DNA from: Aureliella helgolandensis
GTDB taxonomy: Bacteria; Planctomycetota; Planctomycetia; Pirellulales; Pirellulaceae
DNA: 64,000 nt
Assembly: GCF_007752135.1 (NCBI RefSeq)
Contig: NZ_CP036298.1
Location: 558,001 to 622,000, forward strand
Reading direction: 5' to 3'
Of this stretch, positions 1 to 9,312 are shown piece by piece. The translations under genes were made by a program, and so were the position numbers. Under the pieces are notes generated by a model. The model searched no databases. It was given only the letters and a program-made list of their open reading frames with translations, and was not told the DNA's origin. Numbering within the stretch: the stretch's first letter is position 1; every line of letters begins with the position of its first letter.

Positions 1-574
1 TTAAAAGGTCTTCCAACTTCAGTGGGTTGGAGCCAAATCGACGAATGGAAACTGAAGCACCATCTAGTGCCAGAGGAGGGATGATCGCATTGACCCGCGA
101 GCCGTCTTCCAACCGTGCATCGACCATGGGGCAGGTCTCATCAACACGCCGGCCAACTCGAGATACGATCCGGTCGATGATTTGCATGAGGTGCGTATTG
201 TCGCGAAACTCAACGTCGGTCTTCTCCAGACGGCCACGGCGTTCCACAAAGACGGCTTTGGGGCCGTTGATCATGATATCGCTGATCGACGAATCTTTGA
301 GCAGCAACTCCAAGGGGCCTAGGCCGAAGGTTTCGTCGAGCACTTCATCGACAATGCGATCGCGTTCCGAGCGATTGAGTAGTGTATTTTCTTGATCGCA
401 CAGGTGTTCCACGACCAGTCTGATTTCTCGTCGGAGCTGCTCACCCTTCATATCGCCAATGCGATTGAGGTCGAGTTTATCGACGAGCTTATTATGAATG
501 CGACGCTTGACGGCTTCGAATTCTTCAGCTTTGGATTGATCACTGTTACGGTGCGATGGGTTAATAGTCTTCAT
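1..574 (-). CDS. cpaF: CpaF/TadA-type secretion ATPase, N-terminal part (cut by window edge)
   Basis: ATPase that powers Flp/Tad-type pilus or type II/IV-like secretion. The reading frame starts with ATG at 574 and stays open to base 1, giving 191 residues with no stop. The Walker A and B boxes would lie outside the window. What is visible is the family's N-terminal domain: a basic helical start, then residues 84-112 (FGLGPLELLLKDSSISDIM and NGPKAVFVERRGR), and residues 130-180 with RIVSRVGRRVDETCPMVDAR and the SVSIRRF segment that precedes the nucleotide-binding core. This order matches CpaF rather than PilB or GspE. The gene reads out of the window, so the rest of a Tad locus may follow. 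The family is clear; the exact substrate is unknown. Confidence 0.88.
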   Translation of the reverse strand, partial: MKTINPSHRNSDQSKAEEFEAVKRRIHNKLVDKLDLNRIGDMKGEQLRREIRLVVEHLCDQENTLLNRSERDRIVDEVLDETFGLGPLELLLKDSSISDIMINGPKAVFVERRGRLEKTDVEFRDNTHLMQIIDRIVSRVGRRVDETCPMVDARLEDGSRVNAIIPPLALDGASVSIRRFGSNPLKLEDLL

Positions 575-745
575 AGAACCAAATCCTGCAAGTCAGAAGC
601 CAAAGCTACGTCACTGAGTGGTGTAAGTGACATTCCGGTGAGCGCATTCAATGCGACTCCACACGAGTACGCAAAACTCGCTTGGAAAACTTACATTACA
701 GTTTGCGTCGTGCTTGACGATTAGGTTTGGTTTGTCGAAAACTCC

Positions 746-1597
746 CTATTTTGCACCCGGTTGGGGTTTGCTAATTGCATCTGGAAAGCGATCGGCTAGA
801 TACACGCGGGCCGTATCAGCCATATAACCGTCAATACCGTAAGTGAGGCTCCGTTTGAGGTAGGTTTGGGCTTGTTCGGGGTTGTTTAGCGAATCGTAGT
901 AGAGCCCGACGTAAAGATCTGCGTAAAACTCAGCTAGCTTGCGCTGCGGCCCTACCGGCGTGGCCTCTTGTGCAGCGGAGAGGACCTGCTCGGGTTCAAG
1001 TTTCCCTTGCAGCATTTGCAGGATACTCATCATTGGCTGCCGCCCGTCGCCGCGACTTGGGATCACCGTTTTTCGGGCGGCCTCCAAACTCTGCGATTTG
1101 GCCACACAGAGGAAGTACCAAGCAGAATTTTCGACATCATCCGGATTAACGTCATGGTGTGTTTTAAACTGCTCAGCTCCCTCCTGAAACTTTCCACTGC
1201 TCCCCAGAGCAATGCCACGTTGCCAATTGTAAGGGGCGCGATCGGGGGCCAATTCTAGGGCGCGGTCAAAAAATTTGAGGCTGTCCTTGGACGCGCCAGC
1301 TCGATAGAGAATCTCTGCACTGAGTTGTTGGACGCGGTAGGCATCGGGGGTCGACATCCCCGCCTGGTCGGCCAACTTAGCGGCTCGTGCATACTCTTGT
1401 TCGGCCAACAATTGCTCGGCTTGTTGCAAGAGCTCCCCGGCGCTGCTCTCCGATTGGGCATCCGCCGTGCGACAGCCCATGCAGAGCAAGCTGAGCAGGA
1501 GGCCCCACGCAACGCCTTTAAGCCGGAGACTGGTGGGTGGGAAGTTGCTACGACAGGTTGCGAAATTGGATGTCTCAGAGTACCGTTGCCTTGTCAT
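746..1597 (-). CDS. TPR protein with N-terminal signal or lipid anchor
   Basis: 283 residues. The N-terminus has a basic stretch and a hydrophobic segment at about residues 28-41 ending in CMGC, with Cys42 as a possible lipidation site. The lipobox is imperfect, having Cys where Leu is usual at -3. Residues 50 to 150 form TPR-like helix pairs ([41 protein letters not shown]), and another pair follows near residue 235 ([12 protein letters not shown]). The layout resembles NlpI-type lipoproteins, which act as envelope adaptors, but identity with NlpI is not shown. It is divergent from pyrC, with only 37 bases between the starts, so the two promoters must be close or overlap the coding ends. Confidence 0.75.
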   Translation of the reverse strand: MTRQRYSETSNFATCRSNFPPTSLRLKGVAWGLLLSLLCMGCRTADAQSESSAGELLQQAEQLLAEQEYARAAKLADQAGMSTPDAYRVQQLSAEILYRAGASKDSLKFFDRALELAPDRAPYNWQRGIALGSSGKFQEGAEQFKTHHDVNPDDVENSAWYFLCVAKSQSLEAARKTVIPSRGDGRQPMMSILQMLQGKLEPEQVLSAAQEATPVGPQRKLAEFYADLYVGLYYDSLNNPEQAQTYLKRSLTYGIDGYMADTARVYLADRFPDAISKPQPGAK

Positions 1598-1634
1598 ACG
1601 CCGTTTACCTCAGCAGGTTCGAAAGCCAATTGAA

Positions 1635-2987
1635 ATGAGTAAGCACCGATTGCTTATCCGCCATGCGGATGTCGTCTTTCCCGACAAAGTGGCCAAGACG
1701 AATGTGTTGATCGAAGAGGGTAAGATTGTCGCAGTCGACGCGGCGGCCGACCAGCCCGCTGACGAGGCGATTGATGCTGCCGGTCTGACGCTTCTGCCCG
1801 GAGTGGTCGATGACCAAGTGCATTTTCGCGATCCAGGGGGCACCCACAAGGAAGATATTGAATCGGGAAGTATCGCTTGCGCCGCTGGTGGGGTAACGAC
1901 GTTCTTAGAGATGCCGAACACCAGTCCACCAGCCATTGCCGCCGAGGCGCTCGCCAAGAAATATCAACGGGGGAGTCAAGTAAGCCGAGTCAACTATGGC
2001 TTTTACATTGGGGCCACCGGCCATAACGTGGCAGAGTTGCAAGCCGCCCATCACGCCCCGGGCATCAAGATTTTCATCGGCTCGAGCACTGGAGATCTTT
2101 TGGTCGACGAGCAGGAGGCGCTGGAACGAATTTTCGCGGAGACCAGCCTGCCGATCTGTGCTCACTGCGAAGATGAGACAACGGTTCGCGCCAATCGCGC
2201 CGCGCTTGGGGACTCCCTGACAATTCACGACCATTCCCGGATTCGCGACCACGCAGCCGCCCTGATTGCCACGACGCGCGCGGTCGAGCTTGCCAAACGC
2301 CATCAGCATCGGTTTCACGTTTTGCATGTTAGCACGGCGGGAGAAATTCCTGTTGTTTCCGGCGGAGACCCCTACATCACTTCGGAAGTCTGTCCACACC
2401 ATTTGTTCTTCTCCATCGATGACTACGATCGGTTGGGGAGTCTTGTGCAGATGAATCCATCGGTGAAATCCCCTGAAGACACACGTTTGTTGTGGGACGC
2501 GCTCACCGATGGCAAGATTCAGGTGCTGGCTACCGATCATGCGCCCCATTTGTTGTCCGAGAAACAGGCCGCCTATCCGGATAGCCCCAGCGGATTGCCG
2601 GCAGTGGAAAACAGCCTGGCGCTCATGCTCAATCAAGTGCACTTGGGACGTTGCCGCTTAACGCAGGTTGCCTCGTGGATGAGCGATGCGCCGGCGCGCG
2701 TCTGGGATTTAGTCGGCAAGGGACGCATTTCCGTAGGCTACGATGCCGACCTCGTCCTCGTCGATCTCCAGCAAGAACGCACTATTCGCAATGCGGACCA
2801 AAAGACGCGTTGTGGTTGGAGCCCCTGGGATGGGCAGACTCTGACCGGATGGCCCGTTCGCACCATTGTGGGTGGGCAGACCGTGTATGTGGATGGAACG
2901 TTGGTCGAGTCGGTGCGAGGTCGTGGAGTGCTGTGCGATCATGCTCGAGGCGGCTACTGGGCCACTCCCGATGGAATTGGATACTAA
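1635..2987 (+). CDS. pyrC: Dihydroorotase, class I (cyclic amidohydrolase)
   Basis: Interconverts carbamoyl-aspartate and dihydroorotate in pyrimidine synthesis, in the cytoplasm. 450 residues from the ATG at 1635, which sits at the family's usual N-terminus; upstream in-frame codons belong to the promoter region. Visible motifs: [17 protein letters not shown] at residues 59-75, [12 protein letters not shown] at 85-96, the lysine of [11 protein letters not shown] (K145, the usual carboxylated metal bridge), H177 in CAHCED, LHVSTAG, and the catalytic aspartate of ATDHAPH. The first histidine of the usual HxH metal pair is Gln61. An allantoinase or hydantoinase role is less likely because of the [15 protein letters not shown] segment typical of dihydroorotase. 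One base separates it from the permease that follows. Confidence 0.88.
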   Translation: MSKHRLLIRHADVVFPDKVAKTNVLIEEGKIVAVDAAADQPADEAIDAAGLTLLPGVVDDQVHFRDPGGTHKEDIESGSIACAAGGVTTFLEMPNTSPPAIAAEALAKKYQRGSQVSRVNYGFYIGATGHNVAELQAAHHAPGIKIFIGSSTGDLLVDEQEALERIFAETSLPICAHCEDETTVRANRAALGDSLTIHDHSRIRDHAAALIATTRAVELAKRHQHRFHVLHVSTAGEIPVVSGGDPYITSEVCPHHLFFSIDDYDRLGSLVQMNPSVKSPEDTRLLWDALTDGKIQVLATDHAPHLLSEKQAAYPDSPSGLPAVENSLALMLNQVHLGRCRLTQVASWMSDAPARVWDLVGKGRISVGYDADLVLVDLQQERTIRNADQKTRCGWSPWDGQTLTGWPVRTIVGGQTVYVDGTLVESVRGRGVLCDHARGGYWATPDGIGY

Positions 2988-2988
2988 G

Positions 2989-3813
2989 ATGACAACGTTC
3001 GAATGCGTGCTGTTGTTCATTGGTGCAGCGGGAATCGGATTTTCGAAAAGTGGATTTTCCGGTGTCAGTATGTTGCACGTGATTATCTTTGCTTTTGTGT
3101 TTGGTACCAAAGCCTCTACCGGTGTGCTCCTGCCGATGCTGGTTGTGGGAGATTTTTGCGCGATCTACTTTTTCGGTAAGAAAGCCAATTGGCCGCAGGT
3201 GCGCAAATTGCTCCCCCCTACCCTCATCGGCGTCGTGCTGGGAACATTGCTAATGGGGCAGCTCGATGAAGCCGTATTCAAGCCGCTGGTGGGAACTATT
3301 ATCTTGGGACTGACGATCGTTCAGATTACCCGTTTGTGGCGTCCCAAAGCCTTTGAGAGTATGCCCCACAATCGCGCCTTCGCTTGGAGTCTCGGGTTGT
3401 TGGCTGGTGTAACCACCATGTTGGCCAATGCTGCCGGGCCTATCATCGCCCTCTATTTGTTGGCGTTGATGCTTCCTAAACTGGAGTTGGTGGGAACGAG
3501 TGCTTGGTTGTTCCTCGTGATCAATGTCTTCAAATTGCCCTTCAGCTACTTTTTGGGATTGATCGATCTCAACACGCTGGGCATTGACCTGATTTTTGCT
3601 CCTGGAGTTCTAGTTGGGATGATGCTGGGGAGTTGGTTAGTGCATCGCATTGCGCAGAAGGCGTTCGATAGTTTTCTATTGGCTTTTACCGCCTTCGCCG
3701 CCTTGCGTTTGATCCTGGACCCGTGGATGGCGGCCAAGGTGGTGGAACACCCACCGGCCGCGGACGTGGCCACTATTCTCGAAGGCGAGGCCCAACATCG
3801 AAATTCAATCTGA
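2989..3813 (+). CDS. TauE/SafE-type sulfite exporter family permease
   Basis: 274 residues from ATG 2989, one base after the pyrC stop; an in-frame ATG at 2971 would add six residues and overlap pyrC. The protein is hydrophobic throughout, with about eight predicted membrane spans. It has the family's N-terminal glycine-rich helix (GAAGIGFSKSGFSG), a central VTTMLANAAGPIIALYLLAL segment and a C-terminal VLVGMMLGSW segment, which are the duplicated DUF81-type halves. The family exports sulfite, sulfoacetate or related organosulfur anions. The substrate here cannot be read from sequence. Its end overlaps the likely start of the FAD enzyme by 17 bases, suggesting translational coupling. Confidence 0.85.
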   Translation: MTTFECVLLFIGAAGIGFSKSGFSGVSMLHVIIFAFVFGTKASTGVLLPMLVVGDFCAIYFFGKKANWPQVRKLLPPTLIGVVLGTLLMGQLDEAVFKPLVGTIILGLTIVQITRLWRPKAFESMPHNRAFAWSLGLLAGVTTMLANAAGPIIALYLLALMLPKLELVGTSAWLFLVINVFKLPFSYFLGLIDLNTLGIDLIFAPGVLVGMMLGSWLVHRIAQKAFDSFLLAFTAFAALRLILDPWMAAKVVEHPPAADVATILEGEAQHRNSI

Positions 3814-5353
3814 GGTCTGCATCCTAGGCGCTGGTTTTGGAGGTTGTCTGCTCGGTTTGGCTCTGGCACGTCAGGGAAAATCGGTGGTAATGCTCGATCG
3901 CGGCACCCATCCCCGTTTTGCGATCGGGGAGTCTTCCACTCCTCTAGCCGATTTTTTGCTCGAACAGCTCGCCGATTCTTATGGGCTACCCGAGCTCAAG
4001 CCGCTGTGCCGCTGGGGCAGTTGGCAAGCGACCTACCCGCATCTTCAGGCTGGCAAGAAACGCGGCTTTAGCTACTTCTCGCATCAGCCTGGGGAGGAAT
4101 TTCGGGAGACGGCAAGCTACCAGCATAGCCTGCTGGTGGCGGCCAGCGTTGATGACGCACGCAGCGATACCCACTGGATGCGCAGCGATGTAGACGCGTG
4201 GATGTGCCAGTTGGCGGAGCAAGCTGGGGTTCGCTGGCTCGACCACTCCGCGGCTCAGAGAGTTCTGAAGACTGCTGCTGGCTGGCGGCTCGAAGGAAGT
4301 CGCACTAGCTCCTCTAAGGAGTCGCAGCCCTGGTCGATTTCGTGCCAGTTCCTAGTGGATGCGACGGGCGGCTCGGGGTGGTTGGCTCAGCAGCTCCAAT
4401 TGTCCAACAGGAATGAACAATTGCGTGTACGGACTGGCGCCCTGTTCGGCCATTTTTCGGGTGTGGGAGCCATGCACGAGGTATTGATGCAGCAGGGGCT
4501 GCCCGTGGAGGAGGACCCGTTCGATGCCGATGATGCCGCGCAGCATCACCTCTTGGGAACCGAGGGGTGGAGTTGGATGCTGCGATTCGGCAGTGGCGTC
4601 ACGTCGGTGGGACTCGTGTGTCCCTCCGAGGTCCTCTTCGGATTGCACGACCCGTTGAAGCGGTGGTCGAGGTGGGGGGATTGGCTCCGGCGCTACCCGA
4701 CTTTGTCCCATTTGATGGCGGACAGCCGCTTGATCGCGCCCCAATCCCCAATTTCTCAAGCTGCATCCGGCGTGGAGCTGGGATGGATTCCGCGCATCAG
4801 TCGTCTGTGGGGTGCTGCGGCGGGTCAGGGATGGGCCATGCTTCCAAGCACGGCGGGAGTGGTCGATCCGTTGCATAGTACGGGCATTGCCCACACGCTC
4901 AGTGGAGTGCAGCGGTTGCTCGAGATGCTCGCACACGCACCGCAATCGCAGCCGAGTTCAGCAGCGCTTGATGCCTATTCGACACAGGTCGTCTCCGAGA
5001 TTCTGTGGATCGATGCCATCGTCGATGTGTGTTACATCGCCAGCCGTCGCTCGTTTTCGCTTTTCACCGCAATGTGTAGTTTGTACTTTGTGGCAGCCAT
5101 TCACTGCGAGCGCGCGCTGGCGAATCGTTCCTCGATGACGACAGGTTTTCTCTGCTGCGGGTCGACCGAGCTCCAACAACTGTGCGAAGAAGCGAGACTC
5201 AAACTGCAGCGGCTGCCACTTGAGAATACCGACTCGCAGGCAGAACTCGCATTTATCGATTGGTTGCGTCAGCGACTGGCTCCTTGGAATGACGTGGGGT
5301 TGTTGGACCCCGCATCTCGCAATCGCATTGCTCGGTCTGCAGCTCCAAAGTAG
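3797..5353 (+). CDS. FAD-dependent oxidoreductase, halogenase-like; start codon not canonical
   Basis: About 518 residues if read from ATC 3797. The frame encodes a flavin-binding glycine motif ILGAGFGGCLLGLALARQGK and then MLDRG. The only nearby NTG start (TTG 3857) lies inside this motif and would delete it. Upstream to the in-frame TGA at 3710 there is no ATG, GTG, TTG or CTG. ATC 3797 has a purine-rich GAAGGCGAGG six bases before it. Further features are GESSTPLADFLLEQL, FLVDATGGSGWLA, GWSWMLRFGSGVTSVGLV and an aromatic-rich FAD site near AAGQGWAMLPSTAGVVDPLHSTG. These match the tryptophan-halogenase and geranylgeranyl-reductase group of flavoproteins. The canonical WxWxIP halogenase motif is not intact, so halogenation is not claimed. 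A sequencing error at the start is possible. Confidence 0.75.
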   Translation: MEIQSEVCILGAGFGGCLLGLALARQGKSVVMLDRGTHPRFAIGESSTPLADFLLEQLADSYGLPELKPLCRWGSWQATYPHLQAGKKRGFSYFSHQPGEEFRETASYQHSLLVAASVDDARSDTHWMRSDVDAWMCQLAEQAGVRWLDHSAAQRVLKTAAGWRLEGSRTSSSKESQPWSISCQFLVDATGGSGWLAQQLQLSNRNEQLRVRTGALFGHFSGVGAMHEVLMQQGLPVEEDPFDADDAAQHHLLGTEGWSWMLRFGSGVTSVGLVCPSEVLFGLHDPLKRWSRWGDWLRRYPTLSHLMADSRLIAPQSPISQAASGVELGWIPRISRLWGAAAGQGWAMLPSTAGVVDPLHSTGIAHTLSGVQRLLEMLAHAPQSQPSSAALDAYSTQVVSEILWIDAIVDVCYIASRRSFSLFTAMCSLYFVAAIHCERALANRSSMTTGFLCCGSTELQQLCEEARLKLQRLPLENTDSQAELAFIDWLRQRLAPWNDVGLLDPASRNRIARSAAPK

Positions 5354-5896
5354 CGGTCGCAGTTGGGCTTCAAGCGTGAGGGAGTCCAGTGGCTCAGCGA
5401 CTGGCTTGGCAAGTTGCAGAGCAGCTCGTCGCACGCTTGGCCATCTACGACTAGCAGCACGTTGCTGCAGCTGTTGCAACAGCGAGCACCCGTAATGGTT
5501 CCAGAGGTTTTTCCATTGTGATTATGCCCCATCGCTGTGGATCCTGCGGCCGCTCACGCAGCGTACTGGCTTGAAATCTGACCGGTGGGAGGCGTTGGGG
5601 AGGGGGGCGACATTGGCAGTACCCAACAATGGATAGAGAATTCTCCGCTTGGGGCGACATTGGCAATCGCATCCTCTAAGGACTCCCCAAGTTTTGCTTC
5701 CTGAACTCTTGTCGCGTGCTGCGGGGGAGAGGTCTTCCGAGCGGGCTGAGAAAAGCTGCTTCTTGCGTGAGTGGGAATGACGGCGGGCCACGGTGGCAGT
5801 AGCTAACACGCATGTCGACTTTTAGACCATGCCGCAAAATCTGCGAGCTTGGTAGAAACGCGGTTGCGTGTTGAACACCAGTAGACTCCTGACCGA
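5354..5896. other. Intergenic region without a convincing gene
   Basis: 543 bases between the FAD oxidoreductase and the DUF2786 protein, which converge here. Small reading frames exist on both strands but none has protein-like composition or a good start. The only structure seen is a pair of identical 15-base direct repeats, listed separately. Confidence 0.6.
5604..5665. repeat. Pair of 15-bp direct repeats
   Basis: GGGGCGACATTGGCA occurs at 5604-5618 and again at 5651-5665, 47 bases apart. A weaker partial match (GGTGGCAGTAGC) lies near 5790. Function unknown. Confidence 0.6.
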
Positions 5897-7075
5897 TTAG
5901 GTTAATCGCTTGGGGGCGTTGGGAACCGTGACTTCATGGGTTGAGCCATCGCGCTTACCTCGTTTTTCGGCGTTAGGGTCACGCTGGGATCGGCCTGCAC
6001 GGCGAACGGTGGTGAGACGGATGTTGCACTCTAGGGCCAACCACTCTAACGCGGTGGTGTGGAGCGTAAGGGTTCGGGCCTGAATCAATGCGCTGTTCTG
6101 CTGTTGCTGCGACGAAGGCACCTGCGAGTCTTTCACCGCTTTTCTGGGAAGCCCCTCAACGTAACCCTCGGCATAGGAGGCGCCACTACCTCGACTGTGT
6201 CCACCAAATTGCAGTTGGGCAGCGGTGGCAATGGTGAGCAGTAATTCACGGAACAGGGCGATGGTGTTCTTTACGTCAGCGACCGGGCCGTAAAACCAAA
6301 ACAGAGTGCGATGCCCACTTGCAGCAATGAACCATTGAGTTGTGGGAAAGATATGGTCGGTAACGTAGGCGGCGAGATGCTTCTCCCAATTGCAAGCGCG
6401 GCGGCCATTGACCGGGCAAGCAATCCTCGTGAACTGAACATGCTCGACATTGTCCTGGTCGACGATATCTTCACGACTGAGGTTGTGACGCAACATCAGG
6501 TTTTGCATCATCCGCAGTGCATTGTGCTTTTCCCCCTCGGTACTGCCGCCGTTGCTAGCGGTACGGTCTAGTGCCCGCAGCCGCTTCAAGATTTTATCGA
6601 ACTCGCTTTGGGTCAACTCTTGTTCGTGGTTGCTGCTTTGCTTGGGGCTTGCACTGGGAAGTCGATTGTCACTTTGCGCCGTCACTGAGGTCCAGTAGCT
6701 TTGCACCAAATAGCTTCCATCGTCGGCCGGATTCCACGTATCATGCACCACGTGATCAATTACGGTGGTCATGTGTTGGGAGCGATCGTGGCGGTCCGCT
6801 AGGTGGACGAGGACGACGCCATCGGGCAAGAGCAATGGGGAGAATCCAGCTTTGTTGCCGGAAAATATTTTCCAATCACGGGTTTTCAGATAGTCCGCGG
6901 CCACGTCGATTCGAACTCCATTACGTGGCGTTTTGTGGGCAGCGGCACCCAGGTCTTGGTAGACATCGCGGTAAGCTGTCCCAGTAGCGATGGCGAGAGC
7001 TCGCGAGACGCAATCGCCAGCCACACCTACGAAGCCGGACGCTGCTCGACCACCGTCATTCCAGATGAAATCCAT
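5897..7075 (-). CDS. DUF2786-type protein with an N-terminal papain-like cysteine domain
   Basis: 392 residues from ATG 7075. Residues 1-120 resemble small phage-associated proteins: NDGGRAASGF, then GDCVSRALAIATG with Cys22, and later QHMTTVIDHVVHDTW with His101 and Asp112. The C-H-D order fits a papain-like fold, but activity is inferred only. After a low-complexity linker (about residues 135-152), residues 155-205 (EFDKILKRLRALDRTAS, EKHNALRMMQNLMLRHNLS) match the helical DUF2786 domain. A domain of the kind that usually follows DUF2786 comes next, with NWEKHLAAYVTDHIF and FWFYGPVADV. The C-terminus is basic. The joined architecture is uncommon and suggests horizontal origin, although no phage genes flank it. 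It lies 105 bases downstream of the cyclase on the same strand. Confidence 0.7.
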   Translation of the reverse strand: MDFIWNDGGRAASGFVGVAGDCVSRALAIATGTAYRDVYQDLGAAAHKTPRNGVRIDVAADYLKTRDWKIFSGNKAGFSPLLLPDGVVLVHLADRHDRSQHMTTVIDHVVHDTWNPADDGSYLVQSYWTSVTAQSDNRLPSASPKQSSNHEQELTQSEFDKILKRLRALDRTASNGGSTEGEKHNALRMMQNLMLRHNLSREDIVDQDNVEHVQFTRIACPVNGRRACNWEKHLAAYVTDHIFPTTQWFIAASGHRTLFWFYGPVADVKNTIALFRELLLTIATAAQLQFGGHSRGSGASYAEGYVEGLPRKAVKDSQVPSSQQQQNSALIQARTLTLHTTALEWLALECNIRLTTVRRAGRSQRDPNAEKRGKRDGSTHEVTVPNAPKRLT

Positions 7076-7180
7076 TTCAATTCAACTCCGATTGAGCTGC
7101 TGCGACTGTCAAACCGATTGGGAGAGATTGGTGCGGATGCCACAGGCAGGTGGGCGTTCGATAGAAATCATCGAACCCGA

Positions 7181-8368
7181 CTACTTGGCGGCAGTTACTT
7201 GTTGTTGAGCACTGGTGGCGACCATATTCATCGCCTCGCGCATGACGCGGTGGTCAATGCTATGGACATCGACGGGCTGGGCCAACTGTTGCAGCATCGT
7301 GACCGTCAATTCACCTCCGAGATGTTGGCGGAATTCTTCCAGTCCATCGAAAATAACTTCCTCATTCAAGGCCGAGTCCCAGATTGGCAATTGGAGACCT
7401 TGGAAGAGTGCAAATGTTGCTTGGACGGTGGCGAGATCGAGGCCGTACTTGAGATGTGAGTAGGCGACATCGACGGCCACGCCAATGGCTACCGCTTCAC
7501 CGTGCCGCAGTCGGTAGTCGGTGATCGCTTCCAGCTTATGGGCGGACCAGTGACCGAAATCGAGTGGGCGTGCTTGTTGGAGTTCAAAGGGGTCACCACC
7601 ACGCGTGATGTGATGTAGGTGCAGCAGCACGGACTGTCGGATGGCTCGACTAGCCGGGGCCCGCTGGCGGGCGGAGATATCTGCAGCTGCGTGGACGAGG
7701 AATTCGAAGAACTCTGCGTCCTTGAGCATCGCAACCTTCACCGCTTCGGAAAAACCACAGCGATAATCGCGATCGCTGAGTCCGGTCAATAGATGTTCGT
7801 CGTTGACCACACCCCAGGGAGTGGCGAAGGTTCCTTTCCAATTCTTTTTGGCAAACCAGTTGACGGCATTTTTGACCCCTACTCCCGAATCTGCCTGTGC
7901 GAGGGTGGTGGTGGGGACGCGGATCAGCCGAATGCCACGGTGCGCGATCGAGGCGGCATAGCCAACCGTATCGAGGACCGCGCCGCCTCCCACGACAAGC
8001 ACATAGCTGCGACGGTCGAGATTGTCGCGATTGAAGGCGGTAAGCAAGGCATCGACGTAGCTCGGATCGTTCTTAATGACCTCTCCGCCTGGTAGGACTT
8101 CCACCTCGGCCACCAAGTCAATTTTAGCTGCGGAACGGAGGCAATGGGTGATGCGGGCGCACAGGGTTGGATCCCAATTGGCCAGTCCTTCGTCCACCCA
8201 CACTTGCACTCGAGCGTCGCGCGTTATCCCAGGTTCAAGCAACTTTCCCAAGACGTGAAAATCCTTGCCGAAGCAATCCTGGGTGAACCGCAAGCGATGA
8301 ACGAGTGGAACGCTGAAATCGATATCGAATTGATTGGAGTCAGCCGATTGGCCGAAAAGTTCACTCAT
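7181..8368 (-). CDS. 3-dehydroquinate synthase-like sugar phosphate cyclase (EboD-like)
   Basis: 395 residues. The NAD-binding GGGAVLDTVGYAAS, the PTTTLAQADSGVGVKNAVN strand, the FATPWGVVND loop, GFSEAVKVAML, and the metal-binding GHWSAHKLE and RHGEAVAIG motifs are all present, so this is the dehydroquinate synthase/sedulose-7-phosphate cyclase superfamily. The VNWFAKKNWKGTF segment and the longer N-terminus are closer to the EboD group, which belongs to ebo gene clusters, than to housekeeping AroB. No eboA, B, E or F genes are adjacent; a UbiA protein lies 15 kb away but need not be related. Start ATG 8368 was chosen because it opens directly before the conserved FDIDFSVPLVHRL segment. Confidence 0.78.
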   Translation of the reverse strand: MSELFGQSADSNQFDIDFSVPLVHRLRFTQDCFGKDFHVLGKLLEPGITRDARVQVWVDEGLANWDPTLCARITHCLRSAAKIDLVAEVEVLPGGEVIKNDPSYVDALLTAFNRDNLDRRSYVLVVGGGAVLDTVGYAASIAHRGIRLIRVPTTTLAQADSGVGVKNAVNWFAKKNWKGTFATPWGVVNDEHLLTGLSDRDYRCGFSEAVKVAMLKDAEFFEFLVHAAADISARQRAPASRAIRQSVLLHLHHITRGGDPFELQQARPLDFGHWSAHKLEAITDYRLRHGEAVAIGVAVDVAYSHLKYGLDLATVQATFALFQGLQLPIWDSALNEEVIFDGLEEFRQHLGGELTVTMLQQLAQPVDVHSIDHRVMREAMNMVATSAQQQVTAAK

Positions 8369-8700
8369 GAAAGCGTGGATCGTAGTGGGGCGGGATGGCG
8401 GGGATGGGAATTCTTACAAGGACAATTGTTGCGTGCAGGAGCGACAATGGGGGGGACTCTCAGTGCAATGCAGCCACTTGGCGTCCTGGCGAGTCTCATG
8501 GTAAAAGCGACCGGGCCGCCGTTTGCCGCTTATTGCTAAGTTGCTACGACTCACTATCTTAACTGCCCGCTCGATTCAGGGCACCCTAAGGCGAGCTTGA
8601 TTGTGCCGGTCCAATACGAATTAGGGTGATGCTTGCCCCTTGTAAACGCTAAAGTTTCCCTGTTTAAGCCTAGTCCAACACTCAACGCACCTCAATTCTT
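8369..8700. other. Divergent intergenic region
   Basis: 332 bases between the start of the cyclase and the start of the NUDIX gene. It should hold promoters for both. I see no convincing gene, tRNA or riboswitch. Confidence 0.5.
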
Positions 8701-9249
8701 ATGCAAAAATATGGTCCCTGGAAAATCCAGCATTCGTCCGATGTCTATGCAGATCCTTGGATTCGAGTCCAGCGAGATGAAGTGATCCGGCCTGACGGGG
8801 CCCCTGGAAGCTACGCGGTCGTTCACCTCAAATCGGGGGTATGCGTGATCGCCGTTGATCAGGCCGGTGACGTTCACCTCACGCAGGAATTTCATTATGC
8901 GGTGGGGAGAGAGACCATCGAGGGTGTTAGCGGAGGGATCGAGGCGGGGGAGAGTCCGCAGGTATCTGCGGCCCGCGAGTTGGCGGAAGAGCTAGGGCTG
9001 GAGGGAGCCAAGTGGACGCATTTGGGGCAAGTCGACCCCTTTACTGCGTCCATCGCTTCGACCGTCGATCTTTACTTGGCTCAGGACCTTTCGGAGTGTG
9101 TCGCATCTCCTGAGGGCACGGAGCTGATCGAGCATGTTGTCGTTCCCATGGCAGAAGCGCTGCAGTGGGTGCGGGATGGTCGCATTACCCATGCCCCTAC
9201 CTGTGTCGCCCTGATGCGCATCGCCCTCGACTCACCGCATTTGTGCTAA
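8701..9249 (+). CDS. NUDIX hydrolase, ADP-ribose pyrophosphatase type
   Basis: 182 residues from ATG 8701. The full NUDIX box is visible: GGIEAGESPQVSAARELAEELGL, matching GX5EX7REUXEEXGU, at about residues 80-102. The N-terminus (DPWIRVQRDEVIRPDGAPGSYAVVHLKSGVCVIAVD) and the PFTASIASTVDLYLAQDL segment are like NudF/ADP-ribose pyrophosphatases, which hydrolyse ADP-ribose and related dinucleotides in the cytoplasm. Substrate specificity is not certain. It lies 63 bases before nadC on the same strand, so a role in NAD-related nucleotide turnover is reasonable but inferred. Confidence 0.9.
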   Translation: MQKYGPWKIQHSSDVYADPWIRVQRDEVIRPDGAPGSYAVVHLKSGVCVIAVDQAGDVHLTQEFHYAVGRETIEGVSGGIEAGESPQVSAARELAEELGLEGAKWTHLGQVDPFTASIASTVDLYLAQDLSECVASPEGTELIEHVVVPMAEALQWVRDGRITHAPTCVALMRIALDSPHLC

Positions 9250-9312
9250 AACAGCAGCTAGCCAGCCGTTGTTTGCCGCTCCAGTTCAGCCTCTCATTCC
9301 TCACCAGAGCCG

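Noticed and set aside
1467-1634. Upstream extension of pyrC by 56 codons
   Set aside because: The extended part overlaps the divergent TPR gene and has no similarity to dihydroorotases; ATG 1635 starts the conserved region.
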